Of a DNA stretch of 64,000 nt, positions 11,971-23,745 are shown piece after piece; position 1 is the stretch's first letter, and the number at the start of each line of letters is the position of its first letter. Below the pieces are notes generated by a model. It saw only the letters and a list, made by a program, of their open reading frames with translations. It searched no databases and was not told where the DNA came from. Origin of the DNA: Anaeramoeba flamelloides (Eukaryota > Metamonada > Anaeramoebidae); assembly GCA_027625915.1 (NCBI GenBank), contig JANTQA010000015.1:7283001-7347000 (forward strand), given 5' to 3'. The translations under genes were made by a program, and so were the position numbers.

Positions 11971-12564
11971 TGTAGGAAATCCTCAGCATCTGAGGTACTT
12001 TATTCTACTGAGTCAATTTAACCAAATTTCTAATTTTAATTAGAAATATATTTATAACAAGTGAGAGATAGTCAAATATCCTAAAAAAATCAATACAGTC
12101 GATACATAGCAAGGAGGTTTTTTGCACCAATTAATTCTCGTTTGCTTATTATAATTGTCAAAAATATTCATATCATTCAGACTTTTTCTTTTCAAAAAAT
12201 TAGTGATTCTGTGAATCATCTGTTTAATTTTTTTCAATTAAAATTACACTGTGGCTATTTGAGAAAATTATAAAAGCAATTAGAAATAATATAGTTAAGT
12301 GAAAATAGAACCACTGCATTCATATTGGAAGAATGGCTTATTATCATTTATCTATTCTTGCTTCTCGAAAAAAGAATAAATTTTTTAAAAAAAATTCAAA
12401 AAATAATTCATCTAAAAAAAATAAAAACAAGAATTAAGTTCATGACAAAAATATATAAATTAGAATTAAATTTCTGAAATAGAATAATTTTATTAATAAA
12501 AATAAATCAGAATTATGATGAAAAAGTATTTTATAAAATAAAACAAAACAAAAATATTTTATTT

Positions 12565-15372
12565 TTAAATCTTTTTTAGATATTTTTGGATACGTTTATG
12601 TAGATTTGATTCAATATTAAGTTGATAATATTCAATTGCATCTTCAAGTTCTTCACAGATAAGAGTAACATCATCATTATTTGTGAAAATTAATTGGTCA
12701 GTGTAAAAATAATTTATTAAACATTTGAGTGTTTCATATGATTTACCACTGTAATCAAAAATTGATTTTAGATTTTTTTCTTCAATGCTTTTAAACATAT
12801 TTCTAAACAATTCACTTCGGATCAGTAATATTATTTTATGAACTTTTATTGTTTCATTTGATGATTCATTTGAAGATTTATTTGAAGATTCATTTTTGAT
12901 TTTAATTTTGAAATCTTTTGTTTTGTTATCTTTATATAAATTGTATAAATCATTTAAAAAATCATTTTTGAATTTTTGATTATTGTATTGAATATTGATT
13001 TTTTCAAAAATATGACAAATTGAATTTGATTCAGATATTTTAAGTTTGATTCCATAAACCCATTTGAAAAATAATTTGATATTTTCGATTGTTTCATTTG
13101 TTAAAATTTCTTCAATATCTTCAATTGTTTGTTTGGTTCTGATTTCAACAATTAATTTGTGACATTTGATTGTTTTAATTTCAAAATCACAAAATTCTTG
13201 TCTGTTATAAAAATTGATGAAATCTTTCTGAATTGTTAAAATTTGATAATCTTTGAAATATCTACTGGATTGTTTGAAAAATGAATAATTTGGAAATTTT
13301 TGCTCAATAAATTGATCATAATTAAGCATTAAAAGTCCATTGATAATATTTGAAACATTTTTTCCAGTTTTAGAATTCGCTTCAACATATTTCATTCCAT
13401 TTTCTTTTGCAAATTGCTTTTTTTATTTTTTTATTTTTATTTTTAGTGTTTAAATTTTTATATTATATAAGAAAAATTTTATTTTAATTGATAAAAAAAT
13501 AAATATAAATAAAAAAAAATTTATTTGAAAAAAATAATTTTATAATTTTATGATCATCATTTATAGTTTTACAAAAAAAAAAAAAAATTATTTCAAAAAT
13601 CAATTAACAATGTTGAACAAAAAATATAAATTTATCAAAACTAATTAATGAAAAAACATAAAAGTAATTGTGTTGTTTTATAATCGTTTGAAAAAAGTGA
13701 GAAATAAATATTTAAGAATGTTAACCATACTAGATTGGACGTGTGATTCAAACAGTTTGGATAAAAAATTTAAAACCTCTAATACACTTTTTCAAAACGG
13801 TTGTATGTATAAAAAAGATAATTTCATTATTCAAAATAATTGATCATAATAATTTTCTATCTATTTAAACTTTCAGATTTTTTTTTTTTTGTTTGAAATA
13901 ACTTTTTACAAAAAATATTTTTAATGGAATTATTTTGAATTTTGGTTTAATTAATTTGTTTAGTTCGTTATTTATTTTTTGTGACCATTAGATTTGTTTA
14001 ATTATTGTATTTTAACTGTTCATTCAATTTGTAAAATAGCTTAATTTTTTTAGAAGTAATGTTGAACTCTTAAACTGTGCCAAAAATACCAATCCGAATG
14101 TCAAGTTGTTACCTGTCAATACAGCAAAACTAAAACATTACATTAATATTAGCAAATTGCCAATAAAAACAAAAAAAAACAAATGCAAAATATATCAATT
14201 ATTCAAAAAAAGCAATATAAAAAAGAAAAAATACAAGAACAATGATTAAACAACTGCCTCTGAAATAAATATTCGTATTCAACAAACGAAAATAAACTAA
14301 ATTAATAAAAAGTATAATCACTGTGATTTTGGGCTTTCTTAATTCAACAATAACCTTCTTCTTCTTTTTTTAACCTTCTTAATTTATCCAATTGCTTATT
14401 CTTAACCAAATATATTTTTTTATTTTTCTTTAATTTTTTCTTTTTTTTCTCAATTTTTTCTTTTTGCTTTTTGATCATATAGATAAATTTGGCATTTTTT
14501 TCACTTGGATAACTGAGAAATATATCGTTTGTACTTAAATTATCTTCTTTAACAATTTAGGTATAATGACATCTAGAGTGCAAAGTAAACTTTTTCAGAA
14601 AGATAAATATAAAAGAATTAATTTTTTGGTTTTTTGAATTGTTATTTTTTTAAAAAGGTATCCAAAGTACACACTTTAAATATTAATTAAACAATTAAAT
14701 AATATTCGTTCAACCTTCTAAAACATTTGAAAATTTATTTCATTGATTAGTTTTTATTGAGTTTTCGAAACAAAAAAAAACACAATTGAATTATTAAATT
14801 CAAAAAACTAAAAAAAATTATCTTAAAAAAACATAAAACCAGCAATTAACATCAAACTTATTTAATCAATTTTTGGATCATTTTAAAATAAATTGTTTTT
14901 TGTATTTTTTTGTCCACATGAAATCACACTTAAAAAACAATAAAATGAAAGTAAAAAAATGAAAAAATGTAAAAGAAAATTCAAACAATTGCTTCTTTTT
15001 TTGATACAGTTCTTTTTTTTTTAGTTTCAATTTTATCAAATATTGAATGACCAACTAATATTGTTATTGTGCCTTCCATAGAATATTTTTCGATATTCTG
15101 TTGATGATCATCTAAACTTTGAAATTGCTCTCTTTGATCAAGATCAAATAATAATATTATTGATCTTGTTCTTCTAATTTTTTTTTTAATTAGTTTTTTT
15201 TTTTTTTTTATATAAATAAAAATTAACTATTTTGATTTTCAGAAAAAAAAAAACAAATTATTTATCAAAAAAAAAAGAAAGAAAGAAAGAAACTGAAATT
15301 AAAAAAGGAATATTAATAAAATATAATATTACCTGAAATATGGTTGGGTTACTGTATGATATCTAATACTAC
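12565..15372 (-). CDS. Ras-like GTPase fused to tandem BTB domains (RhoBTB-like), 5' part missing
   Basis: Three exons can be joined. Exon 15,372-15,333 is 40 bp, acceptor TTATCAG and donor GTAATA, and gives SIRYHTVTQPYFR, matching switch II of Rab/Ras (usually GQERFRTLTxxYYR). Exon 15,173-14,987 gives IILLFDLDQREQFQSL, ITILVGHSIFD and RTVSKKEAI. Exon 13,416-12,565 gives QFAKENGMKYVEANSKTG, the G5 region, and then two BTB folds. BTB1 covers EFCDFEIKTIKCHKLIV to LFFKWVYG. BTB2 covers KDFKIKIK...VHKIILLIRSELFRNMF to LINYFYTDQ. Frames join exactly across both introns (159 bp and 1,570 bp). The G4 motif NKxD is replaced by HSIFD, so GTP binding is doubtful, as in atypical RhoBTB proteins. BTB domains usually dimerise or recruit cullin-3. 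I could not find P-loop or switch-I exons upstream. An ATG at 13,395 would give a 276-residue BTB-only form. TAA closes it. Confidence 0.7.
14344..14546 (-). CDS. Basic coiled-coil C-terminal exon, unknown gene
   Basis: Minus-strand open frame, IFLSYPSEKNAKFIYMIKKQ followed by a Lys/Glu-rich helix, ending EEEGYC and TGA at 14,344. An AG acceptor (TTAAAG) at 14,547-14,548 would open it. It lies inside the 1,570-bp intron of the GTPase-BTB gene in the same direction, but the GTPase reading frame joins perfectly without it. It is therefore not needed there and may be a separate, partial or inserted gene. No family recognised. Confidence 0.4.
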
Positions 15373-15461
15373 CTGATAATAAAATAAAAAAAAATTTTTA
15401 ATAAAAGAGATCAATAATTTTGAATAAGTTTATACATGATTTATAATTTTACTTTTGGTTG

Positions 15462-15650
15462 TAAGTTTCTATTATTTTTTTTTTTTTGACCAATTTCGAA
15501 ATAAGGATCCCTTATCTAGAAAGATGTTTAATATTGAAAATAAACAGTTTTTTTTCAAATCTAAGTAATTGACAAAAAATTTTCTCAATCTCTATTAAAT
15601 TTAGGTAAAAAAATTAATAGAGATTAGTCCCTTAAGGATGTTTATAAAAA
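15462..15650 (+). repeat. Dispersed 185-bp repeat, copy 1
   Basis: Near match to the reverse complement of about 28,815-29,005, including AGGATCCCTTATCTAGAAA and CTCAATCTCTATTAAATT. It contains its own inverted pair CTCTATTAAATTT ... TTAATAGAG. It sits just upstream of the first visible GTPase-BTB exon. Confidence 0.7.
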
Positions 15651-16536
15651 ATATTAGAACAAAAAAGCAAAAATAAAAAATTTAATGTTTTTAAATTTTT
15701 TTCCTTGAAGATCTCCACAACTTCAACAAAAAATAATTCACACAATTTGGTTCATTGCTTCAGAAATGAGAACTATATTTTTCTCGATGATGGCTATTAA
15801 TATCACCCTATCAAGAAAAATAAACTCCATTCCACTCAAAGGGGCCGAGCAAAAAATGAAAAAGTCACTTTATTTTTCAGAATCAACCAAACTAAGATTG
15901 TTTAGAAATACGAGAAAATAATAAACTTCGGATTAGAGTAGATAATAATAAAAGAAAACCCTGAAAAAACCATAAATTTCAAAAATAAAAAAAAATGTAA
16001 AAAAATTTTTTGGACCCTCTCATTGGAACGTATTGTGCAAAATTCTCAATTTCTTTAGGAAATTAAAATTGTTGACAATAAGATTTTTTACTTGTGAATA
16101 AATGAATTTTAAAAGAAAATACCAAGCCTCACTTTTCTTAATGTTAATTTGGAGTTTCAAACATTTTTTTTTTCAAATTTAATTTTTAAAAAAAAAATAA
16201 AAAAGCAAAAAGCCAAATACAAAAAAAAAAATTTACAAACTGAGAAAGAAAATGAGAAAAAATGATTTTGATCTAAAAATTGAAATTTTGGTTTGAGAAG
16301 AATAAGGAATTAAACTCATAGAATGTGTTCTATGTCTTCAATAAAACTGGGCCACTTTGACTTAAAAAAAGAGTTTATATTACTTTATTTCTCAATTTAA
16401 TTCAAATAACAATAGTTATTTTTTAAAAAATTTTTTATTAAAAAAATAAAATGTAACAAATAATAAATAAATAAAAAAAAATAAATTGAAAAAGAAATCA
16501 AATTTCTATTTTTTGTTAATTTAAGATATAACTTAC

Positions 16537-16570
<34 letters not shown>

Positions 16571-16632
16571 ACATTAAAGATATCAAATTCTAATTTTCTA
16601 AATTAAGATAATTTATTTTTGAATCTTATTAA

Positions 16633-16675
<43 letters not shown>

Positions 16676-16790
16676 AGAGAAATTATACATAAAAAAAAAT
16701 TGTAAATAAATTTGTAAAAGAAAAATATTATTAATGAAAGAATACATCAATTTTACCAGATAATAAATTTCATATCAATCCCATAATTTA
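15651..16790. other. Non-coding stretch with AT and AG microsatellites
   Basis: An (AT)n run lies at about 16,539-16,567 and another at about 16,633-16,657, followed by (AG)n to about 16,675. The part 15,690-16,090 is slightly GC-richer, and missing 5' exons of the GTPase-BTB gene would be expected here, but I find no P-loop signature. Confidence 0.6.
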
Positions 16791-16794
16791 ATAT

Positions 16795-17530
16795 TTAGTT
16801 TATCGTGTTCAAATGTTAGCAGATGACTTGATTTTAATAAAGCAAGTACCAATTCCAGAAATTGAAAAAAAAATTAAATTCAATATATAACATTATCCAA
16901 GAATTTGGAATGAACCCAGATATTAGTAAAACCTTAAAATCAAACCAATTATCCGAAATAAAATATTTAAAAATTTGGCTAAAAAAAGAGAACATCTACA
17001 AATTGGTAAAAGACAATTTTAAAAGAGTATAAGAAAGTTTTGAAATCAAAATGATATTTAAACAGCAAAATTTAGCTAATAATGTGGTAAAATTGTAAAT
17101 CTTTAAAGCCATCTGAATTTGCCAATTTTTTTATGGATTAGTTATATTTAATTTAACTCAAAAAGATTTCAACACGATTGATGTTTGGTGAAAAAAATAA
17201 TTCTCAAAATTTTCAAAAATCAATGTGACTTCTCCAAGAATTATTTATAAAACTGAAGCAAAAATTGACCAAATCAGAATTTCAATATTAAAAGAAGCTT
17301 TAAACTCAAAATTAAATAAAATAGAAATTCTTGGTTTGGAACATTATATCAAAAAAACTATAGTTTACAAAAAAAGACAACATAAATATTACTTGGAAAG
17401 TAGAAAGTTTAAAACTGCTAAATATAAATCTTAATCAATTTAGAGAAAACTTAATAATACATAGTTATAGATGGAAAGACCAGAATATTTAAACATTATA
17501 TGGTTTAATAACTATATAAATAAATAGTTG
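16795..17530 (+). pseudogene. LINE-type reverse transcriptase fragment
   Basis: Plus-strand relic. QMLADDLILIKQVPIPEIEK near 16,812-16,870 is the F/YADD block of the fragment at 5.3 kb (QMFADDLILRIGGPIPEI), with Leu instead of Phe. A C-terminal open frame at 17,225-17,434 (SPRIIYKTEAKI ... NKIEILGLEHYI) and EYLNIIWFNNY near 17,480 match the tail near 4.65-4.9 kb. The frame shifts between the two parts. There is no endonuclease. Confidence 0.75.
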
Positions 17531-17544
17531 TGATGATTAGTACT

Positions 17545-18080
17545 AGAGAGTACCTTCAAGTACTGTTAAGTGCCTAGGTTTTCTTGAGGTTTTTATGTTT
17601 TATTTGTTGAGTGTTCTAGGTTTTTTTGTGTTTTTCTATTTTATTTAGAAAATCAAATATTTTACTCTATTCTTTTAAATTTTGGAAAATCGCTGTTACG
17701 TTTCTAGAGTTTTTTGTTTATTTGTGAAGTGTTCTAGGTTTTTTTGAGTTTTCGATTTATTTGTGAAGTGTTCTAGGTTTTTTTGAGTTTTTCTGTTTTA
17801 TTTTAAAAATCAATAGATTTTCGTTATGTTTTTTTTACTTTTTGAAATAAATAGAAAATTTTATAAATTTTCGGTTTATTCCAAAAAGTAAAAAAAACCT
17901 AGAACACTTCACAAATAAACAAAAAACTCTAGAAACGTAACAGCGATTTTCCAAAATTTAAAAAAACCTAGAACACTTCACAAATAAATCGAAAACTCAA
18001 AAAAACATAGAACACTTAACAAATAAAATAAAAACCTCAAGAAAATCTAGGCTCTCTACGGCACTCTACGGCACTCCACA
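17545..18080. repeat. Foldback element, about 0.5 kb
   Basis: Long inverted repeat centred near 17,860 (AAATTTTATAAATTTTCGG). The left arm carries repeated modules GTGTTCTAGGTTTTTTTGAG and TTATTTGTGAAGTG; the right arm carries their complements in reverse order (AAAAAAACCTAGAACACTTC, CACAAATAAA). The outer ends are AGTGCCTAGG at about 17,570 and, inverted, ATCTAGGCTCTCTACGGCAC at about 18,045. The same modules recur at 33.3, 46.3 and 61.2 kb. Confidence 0.85.
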
Positions 18081-18129
18081 GCACTTGAAAAAAATATTTC
18101 AAAACAATGAAAATCAAAAGTCTCTTATA

Positions 18130-18690
18130 AAGTTATTTTCAAGAAAGAGTGGAAAATTTATTTTAAAAATATATTTATTATATTCAATATTCAAAAAAGT
18201 ATTTTAATAAGACAAAAACATTAACTATAATTTATTTATTCTTGATAATGAATCAATTTTTTTTTTAGTATTGTATTACATAAATAAATGATATTAAATT
18301 TTCTGATCTCGTTTTTATTCAATATTTTTGAGGTGTGAAAATTCGTATTTATCATTTTCTTTTTAATCGAAAAAATCGTTTTCCTAACTTGTATAATCTT
18401 GTAAAATTTTCAAATAGAATTGAAAACATATAAATTCGTTTGATTGTTTAAAAAATCATTTGTATCCTTTTCATATTTCCAGTTTTTTTTTGAAATTGGT
18501 CGTAAATTTTTTTCACCAAAAAAAGTGCTATTTTTTTTTTACATTTTTTTGAAATTATTTCAACGAATATTTTGAAATAAATACCTTAGACATTTGATTT
18601 GATCAGTATTAATATTAAACTTAATTTGATATTTTCAATTAACTAAAAAATCCACTAACAAAGAGTAATTTTTATTTGGATTGTAAAAAA
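18130..18690 (-). repeat. Dispersed repeat family D, inverted copy
   Basis: Diverged reverse complement of the elements at 40,025-40,600 and 59,262-59,812. Shared landmarks in this orientation are TTTTCTGATCTCGTTTTTAT near 18,299 and GTTTTCCTAACTTGTAT near 18,380. Non-coding. Confidence 0.65.
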
Positions 18691-19010
18691 AAAAAAAAAA
18701 AATGACCCAATTTTTTGGAAATATCTTATTAATAACTCAAGGATATTCAAGTAATCTATTAAATTCAACAATTCTAAATTTAATAACATTTATTAATTAT
18801 TTAAAGAGATATTATTATGTAATAATGAAAAAATACAAATATATTTTGCGCTTTATGTTTAAAAAATAAACTAAAGCAAATAATCCAAAATATTCATCAT
18901 TTTTTATCCATATTTCCTTCATATAAATATGAGATATTAATGTTTCTAAATAAATTAACAGAAATAAATCCCATAGAATTCATTTTAAAACAATGACAGT
19001 TTGAAATTAA

Positions 19011-19933
19011 GCTAAATTTCAAAAATAGGGTCATCATTAGTATTTTCTAAATTATTGGTATGTGTGTTGTGTTAACCAAATATTCTGAACCCAATATCTT
19101 TTAAAAGTTATTATTGAATATTTAATATCAAGAAACAATCTTCTTTTAATGAAAATTTCCCAGAGTTGAATTCATTTTTTTGCAATTTTTCTTTCAAAAT
19201 GATTCCATATTTTTATTTTTATGTTGAATGAACAAGAACATTTTTGAAAACCCTTAATATTCATGAGATGAGATTAATTAGCATTGGAGAAAGGGATTGT
19301 AAAATTCAAAGAAAGTAAAACACCCAAGAAGTGTTTGCTTTGAAAACAAGTATCAACCAAATTTGCTTTAATGAGTTACAATGGTTCCTTGAAAAGTGAA
19401 GAAATAGCTAGATAAAATAAGATCTTCGTTTCTCTTTCATTTGGAGACAATGCGATGAATGTGATCGTATTCATTTTATCTTTGAGTTCTTTGTTTTACA
19501 TTCAAAAAATTGGTTTTGTTTTCGTTTTCTTTTCTTTTTCTTTTTCTTTTTCTTTCTTTTGTTGAGATTCTTTTTATCTTGAAAAAGGTATCAAGGAAAG
19601 TTTGGGTTGATGCCAAATGGGTGAATAGTAAAAATCTGATAACTCTGATGGAAAGTTGTTTCAAAAGGTTCTTGGAAGCAATGGTGAATCTTAAATGAAT
19701 AAATTTAAGATGAAAAATCATTTCAAAAATAGGGTCAGATTTATTTTTTTCTTTATGGATTTCTTTTCTCTATTCTTTTATTAGAAATAATAATTAAAAC
19801 AGAAAAGGGTGTTTTAGACAGTTATTTTTTAGTTTTAAGTTCTGATTTTTCTGGGTTGAGTTTTGGTATTCACTAAATGAGAAACTACAATTTTTTTTCA
19901 ATCAAAAATTTGCCCCTATTTTTGAAATTAAGC
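19011..19933. mobile_element. TIR element inserted in duplication copy B
   Basis: Insertion of about 0.92 kb absent from copy A. The left end GCTAAATTTCAAAAATAGGG and the right end, inverted, GCTTAATTTCAAAAATAGGG form terminal inverted repeats of about 22 bp. TTTGAAATTAAGCT occurs at both junctions (about 19,000-19,013 and 19,921-19,934), so part of the boundary is a direct repeat. The interior holds a (TTTCTT)n-like run at about 19,530-19,560 and another TTTCAAAAATAGGGTCAGA near 19,720. No transposase is seen, so it would be non-autonomous. Confidence 0.65.
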
Positions 19934-20676
19934 TTATTTCCATTTGATTAAAAATTGGTTTACTCTATGATTATATATGATTAATTTTCTGAAAGAAAAA
20001 TTAAGTAGAATTAGAGTTTCAGGCAATATGGTAGAGTGTACAGGTTTATTTTTTAATTGAAGAAATAAAAAGAAAATTTATCGATTTTCTTTACATTTCT
20101 TAAATTAAAAAAAAAAAATCCCAAAGAACAATTTTCGAGAGTTTTCTATTTTATTAGCTAATTATATTTATTTTCAAAACAGAAATTTTGATAAAAGTCA
20201 AAATTAGTTTTTATTTCTCAAATTGAAAACAAACAAAAAACTAACTGTGTCTAGAGTGTATTTTACACTTCTTCAATAATAATAATATGTAAAAAAAATA
20301 AAATATTTTCACGACAATATGGCAATTTCAAACACGATATTCTTGCAAAATGTTCGTTTTTAACTTCGTATGATGATTATTGATGTTATTTTGGGAAAAA
20401 AAATCGAATAATAAATTCAAAAAGAAAATTTGATTAAAAATCCTTTAACAAAAAAAAAACTGAATTTTTTATTTGTGCCTTTTAGATTTTATTCTTTCAT
20501 AGTTTTCTTAATTGTCAATTTTCAAAGTTTTATCAAAAGAACCAGTTCGGTTAAATAATTATTACCATTCAAGAACTGAATATTTGATAATATAAGCCAC
20601 TAAGAACATAAATTCTCAATTTGTTTTTTTTTCAAGTAAAAATAAGATCATTGACAAAAGTAAAGTGATCTTAAAT

Positions 20677-20888
20677 ATGAAGAAATGTTCCAACACAAAG
20701 CTGATTACATTATTATTATTTCTTTATACACTTTTTAAATTAATCTTGGAAGTTTCTGTTTATAAATAATAACATTTTGCGTTACCAATGGTTGGAAGTC
20801 CAGATTAACTCAAATAAAATATTTGCAATCATAATCATTATTATTCATTGGTTTATTTTGGTTTTTTTTGTCTACAAATTCTATAATT
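20677..20888 (+). pseudogene. Broken copy of small membrane protein ORF
   Basis: Counterpart of the frame at 2672-2878. It starts with ATG at 20,677 (MKKCSNTKLITLLLFLYTLF), then a one-base insertion leads to TAA at 20,767-20,769. The rest remains recognisable in another frame. Confidence 0.5.
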
Positions 20889-22349
20889 TACAGACCATCT
20901 TTACTCTTTAAAAAAAAAACCAATAAAATAAAGAGTCAATTTGATTATTTTTGATTGTTTTCAAACCTTAAACAATAATATTTGTGTGAAAGTGTAAACA
21001 ATAATAAACTTTGATCTTTTTGTTTTTTGGTTTGTTTTCTGATAAAATTTATAATAAAATATAATAATCTCATTTCGTATATATATTTCTATAATTTTTT
21101 CATGAAAAGTTGGTTAAAATGTGATAAATAAACAATTTGAAATTGAAACAAAAAAAATGTAGTTCTTGTGTTCTCATACTTTTTGTGTATGGAATAACTT
21201 GTATTTGCTGCATTTTTGTTTTTTTTTTTTAAATCGAAAAAAACATCATGAAGTTGAATATTTATCAATTTGTTTGCATTTTCTTAAACAATTAGAAGGA
21301 AACATTCCAATTCAACTTTAAAATGGATTTTTTTGTTTTTGAAACACATTTTTTTCACAAGTTCATATTTCAAATTGAAAATTAAATCAAATTGTGAAAA
21401 AATGATTTTAATTAGAGATATCTTTGTACTTATGAACTAGATTGTTATGATATTAGGATGTGTGTATTATTGATGATCAATATTGTCCGAATATCGATGA
21501 TTTTCAAACATTTATCTTCTTTTTGAAGATGTTCATTATATTTTTTACTTGATTATTTTTTTGTTACAGATTGTTATTTCTAAATAATTTCAAATTTAGA
21601 ATATTTTTTTCAAACAAAAACCAAAAAACTAAAATGAAAAAGAAGAAAGAAAAAATTACCTTTGGGTACACTCCACTTTTAAAAATAATATAATATAATT
21701 TAAATAAAATTTATGTTAAATGAAATGGTGGATTTTTTTTTTTTTTTTTATTTAGTTTTTTGCACAATAAAAAAAAATAATAAGAAAATATTTTAAAAAT
21801 CTTACCATTTGGTATTTTATTTTTTGATTAAAAATTTGCTTCGTTAGGGTTTTCTTTAAATATGTTGTTTATTTATCACATTAAAAAGTATAATTAAAAT
21901 ATGATTTGAATTAAATTTAATCAATTTATTTGTTTGAAGAAAAATATATTTGAAAAAAAATATGTAATTAATTAACAAAAAAAAATTTACAAAATCTCCG
22001 CCAATTTGTGCATATATATTATCTTCAAACCGGTTTTCAGTCTATAAATTATTTTTTAGTTTAAATATTAGTTAATAATTGTAATAAAAAGTGGGGAATA
22101 AGGATATTGGTTTCAAAATAAATAAAATGAATTCAAATTTGTTGGGATTAATTAGATTTTTTTTTTATTTTTTTTATTTGAATAGAAAATAAAGAAAAGA
22201 TTTAAAAAATCCTTTTTTGGTTATTTATTCTAGATTTTTTCAAGTATTTTTTAAAATAAAAAAAATATTTTTATTTATTTATTTATTTTTTGATATTGTA
22301 GTAGTTAGAAGTATTTAATTCCTCATGTTTATTTTTGTTTTTTTTTTTT

Positions 22350-22568
22350 AATTTGAAAGAATAGAGTAAAATATTTGATTTTTACAAAATTCTTATGAAT
22401 TAGAAAAAACTGTGGTTAGCTTTTTTTTAATTTTTATTTTGATTTTAAAAACCAATTTATTTTATAAACAAAGGCAAAAATTAAACAAAATTGTTGTTAG
22501 GTTTTCCATAATTTAAAAGTATTTGGTCAAATCCGTGGTTTTACTCTATTCTTTTGAATTCTGGAAAA
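22350..22568. repeat. Two palindromic hairpin repeats (duplication copy B)
   Basis: Counterparts of the palindromes at 4347-4566, located at about 22,350-22,410 and 22,501-22,568. The right arm, ATTCTTTTGAATTCTGGAAA, is intact in the second. Confidence 0.7.
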
Positions 22569-22789
22569 CCTAAGTACTCTACTGTATTTGAAGTTACTCT
22601 ATAGAGCTCAACATCATAACTGTTTATTTATATAGTTATTAAATCATATAATGTTTAAATATTCTTGACCTTTCCATCCAGAGATATTTATTATTAAATT
22701 TTCTCTAAATTGATTTAGATTTATGTCTAATAATTTTAAGTTTTCTTTCAAAAAAAAAATAATTTTTTTACTGATTATTAAATAGGTAT

Positions 22790-23745
22790 AAATTACACTT
22801 TAAATGTACTTTTACTTGCATTTCCTCAAGAGTAATTGAAGCTTAAAATCATAGATTTCACAATTTTTAAAGGGAAAGACATACCCAAAATTTTTTTGAA
22901 AAGCAAAAACAAAAAATTGAGAAGAAGAAAAAAAAAAAAAAAGAAATTTAAAAAGGTTTTATTAGTACACATGTGCAAAAAGTGATGTCTTGTTATTTTA
23001 AGTTTTTTTACTAAATTTGTCATTTTTCCAAAAACGATAAAACTGTGCCTATACGTCCTGAAGGGATAGGTTCCTTGTTAACAAACTTGTGATTTGGCAA
23101 AAAATCTCAAAAAAAAACCAATGCTATCTTTAATTAAGAACACCCAAAATCACATCCACGAGAATTTTGGATTTTTTAAAATAATTTGATAATTGGTCAT
23201 GAATGTTCACTTGGGGATAATTGTTTAAGTTGTTGTAATTTCTTTTTTTTTGTTTTGATTTGCTTTAAACAATGTTTTTAGCCTTTTGCTTTTTAGTTTT
23301 TCTTTTCAAGTTGCTGATACTTTCGTGTTTCAGTGTCTCGGTATTAGAAAGTAATGACTTAATCTTTTTCCGTTGTAACTCTTCTTCCCAATATAAAGAA
23401 GATTCAACCAGGGTAAAAAATGGTAAACAATAAAAATCAAATTTTTTTAGCAACTAATCTACATTTCGCAACAAATTTAAGTTAGATATTTCGCAACTTT
23501 GGAGTCTGAGTATTGATAATTCAACCTTTAAATTTGTGGTGAAATGCTGATTTTTTTGGAAAATTCTTTGAGTTTTTTAGCTGATGCATAGATCATTTTT
23601 AATTGATGAGGATCAGTAAATATTAATACTAAAATAAATGATTTTTTAAGAGACATTGAAACAAATATGATCACTAAGGTGATTTACATCCACTAGCAGC
23701 ATACTTTAATCTTATGACTTCTCTTTGGTTGACGCTAATCCCTTA
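22790..23745 (+). repeat. Dispersed repeat family F, extended copy
   Basis: Carries the family F sequence from its AAATCATAGATTTCAC block (about 22,845) through AGTTGTTGTAATTTC (about 23,230) to CTTCTTCCCAATATAAAGAA (about 23,382). It continues into a further block (about 23,460-23,720) also present at 38,465-38,720. Open frames inside (for example 22,826-23,023 and 23,265-23,453, minus) are not preserved in other copies and are not called as genes. Confidence 0.7.

Larger units (their letters stand above)
18728..22750. repeat. Segmental duplication, copy B, with insertion
   Basis: Collinear with 1640-4745. It is longer because of an insertion at 19,011-19,933. It ends at about 22,750 inside the LINE tail, whereas copy A continues into the RT body. 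Copy B appears more decayed: the small membrane ORF is broken, and several runs differ in length. Confidence 0.85.

Noticed and set aside
12052-12237. 61-codon minus frame
   Set aside because: Starts with TTG; no recognisable domain or support.
17545-18080. CRISPR array (repeated short modules)
   Set aside because: Modules are in inverted order around one centre, with no constant-length spacers, and the genome is eukaryotic.
22826-23453. Minus-strand frames inside family F
   Set aside because: They lie in a dispersed repeat and are not preserved in the copies at 30, 50 and 57 kb.
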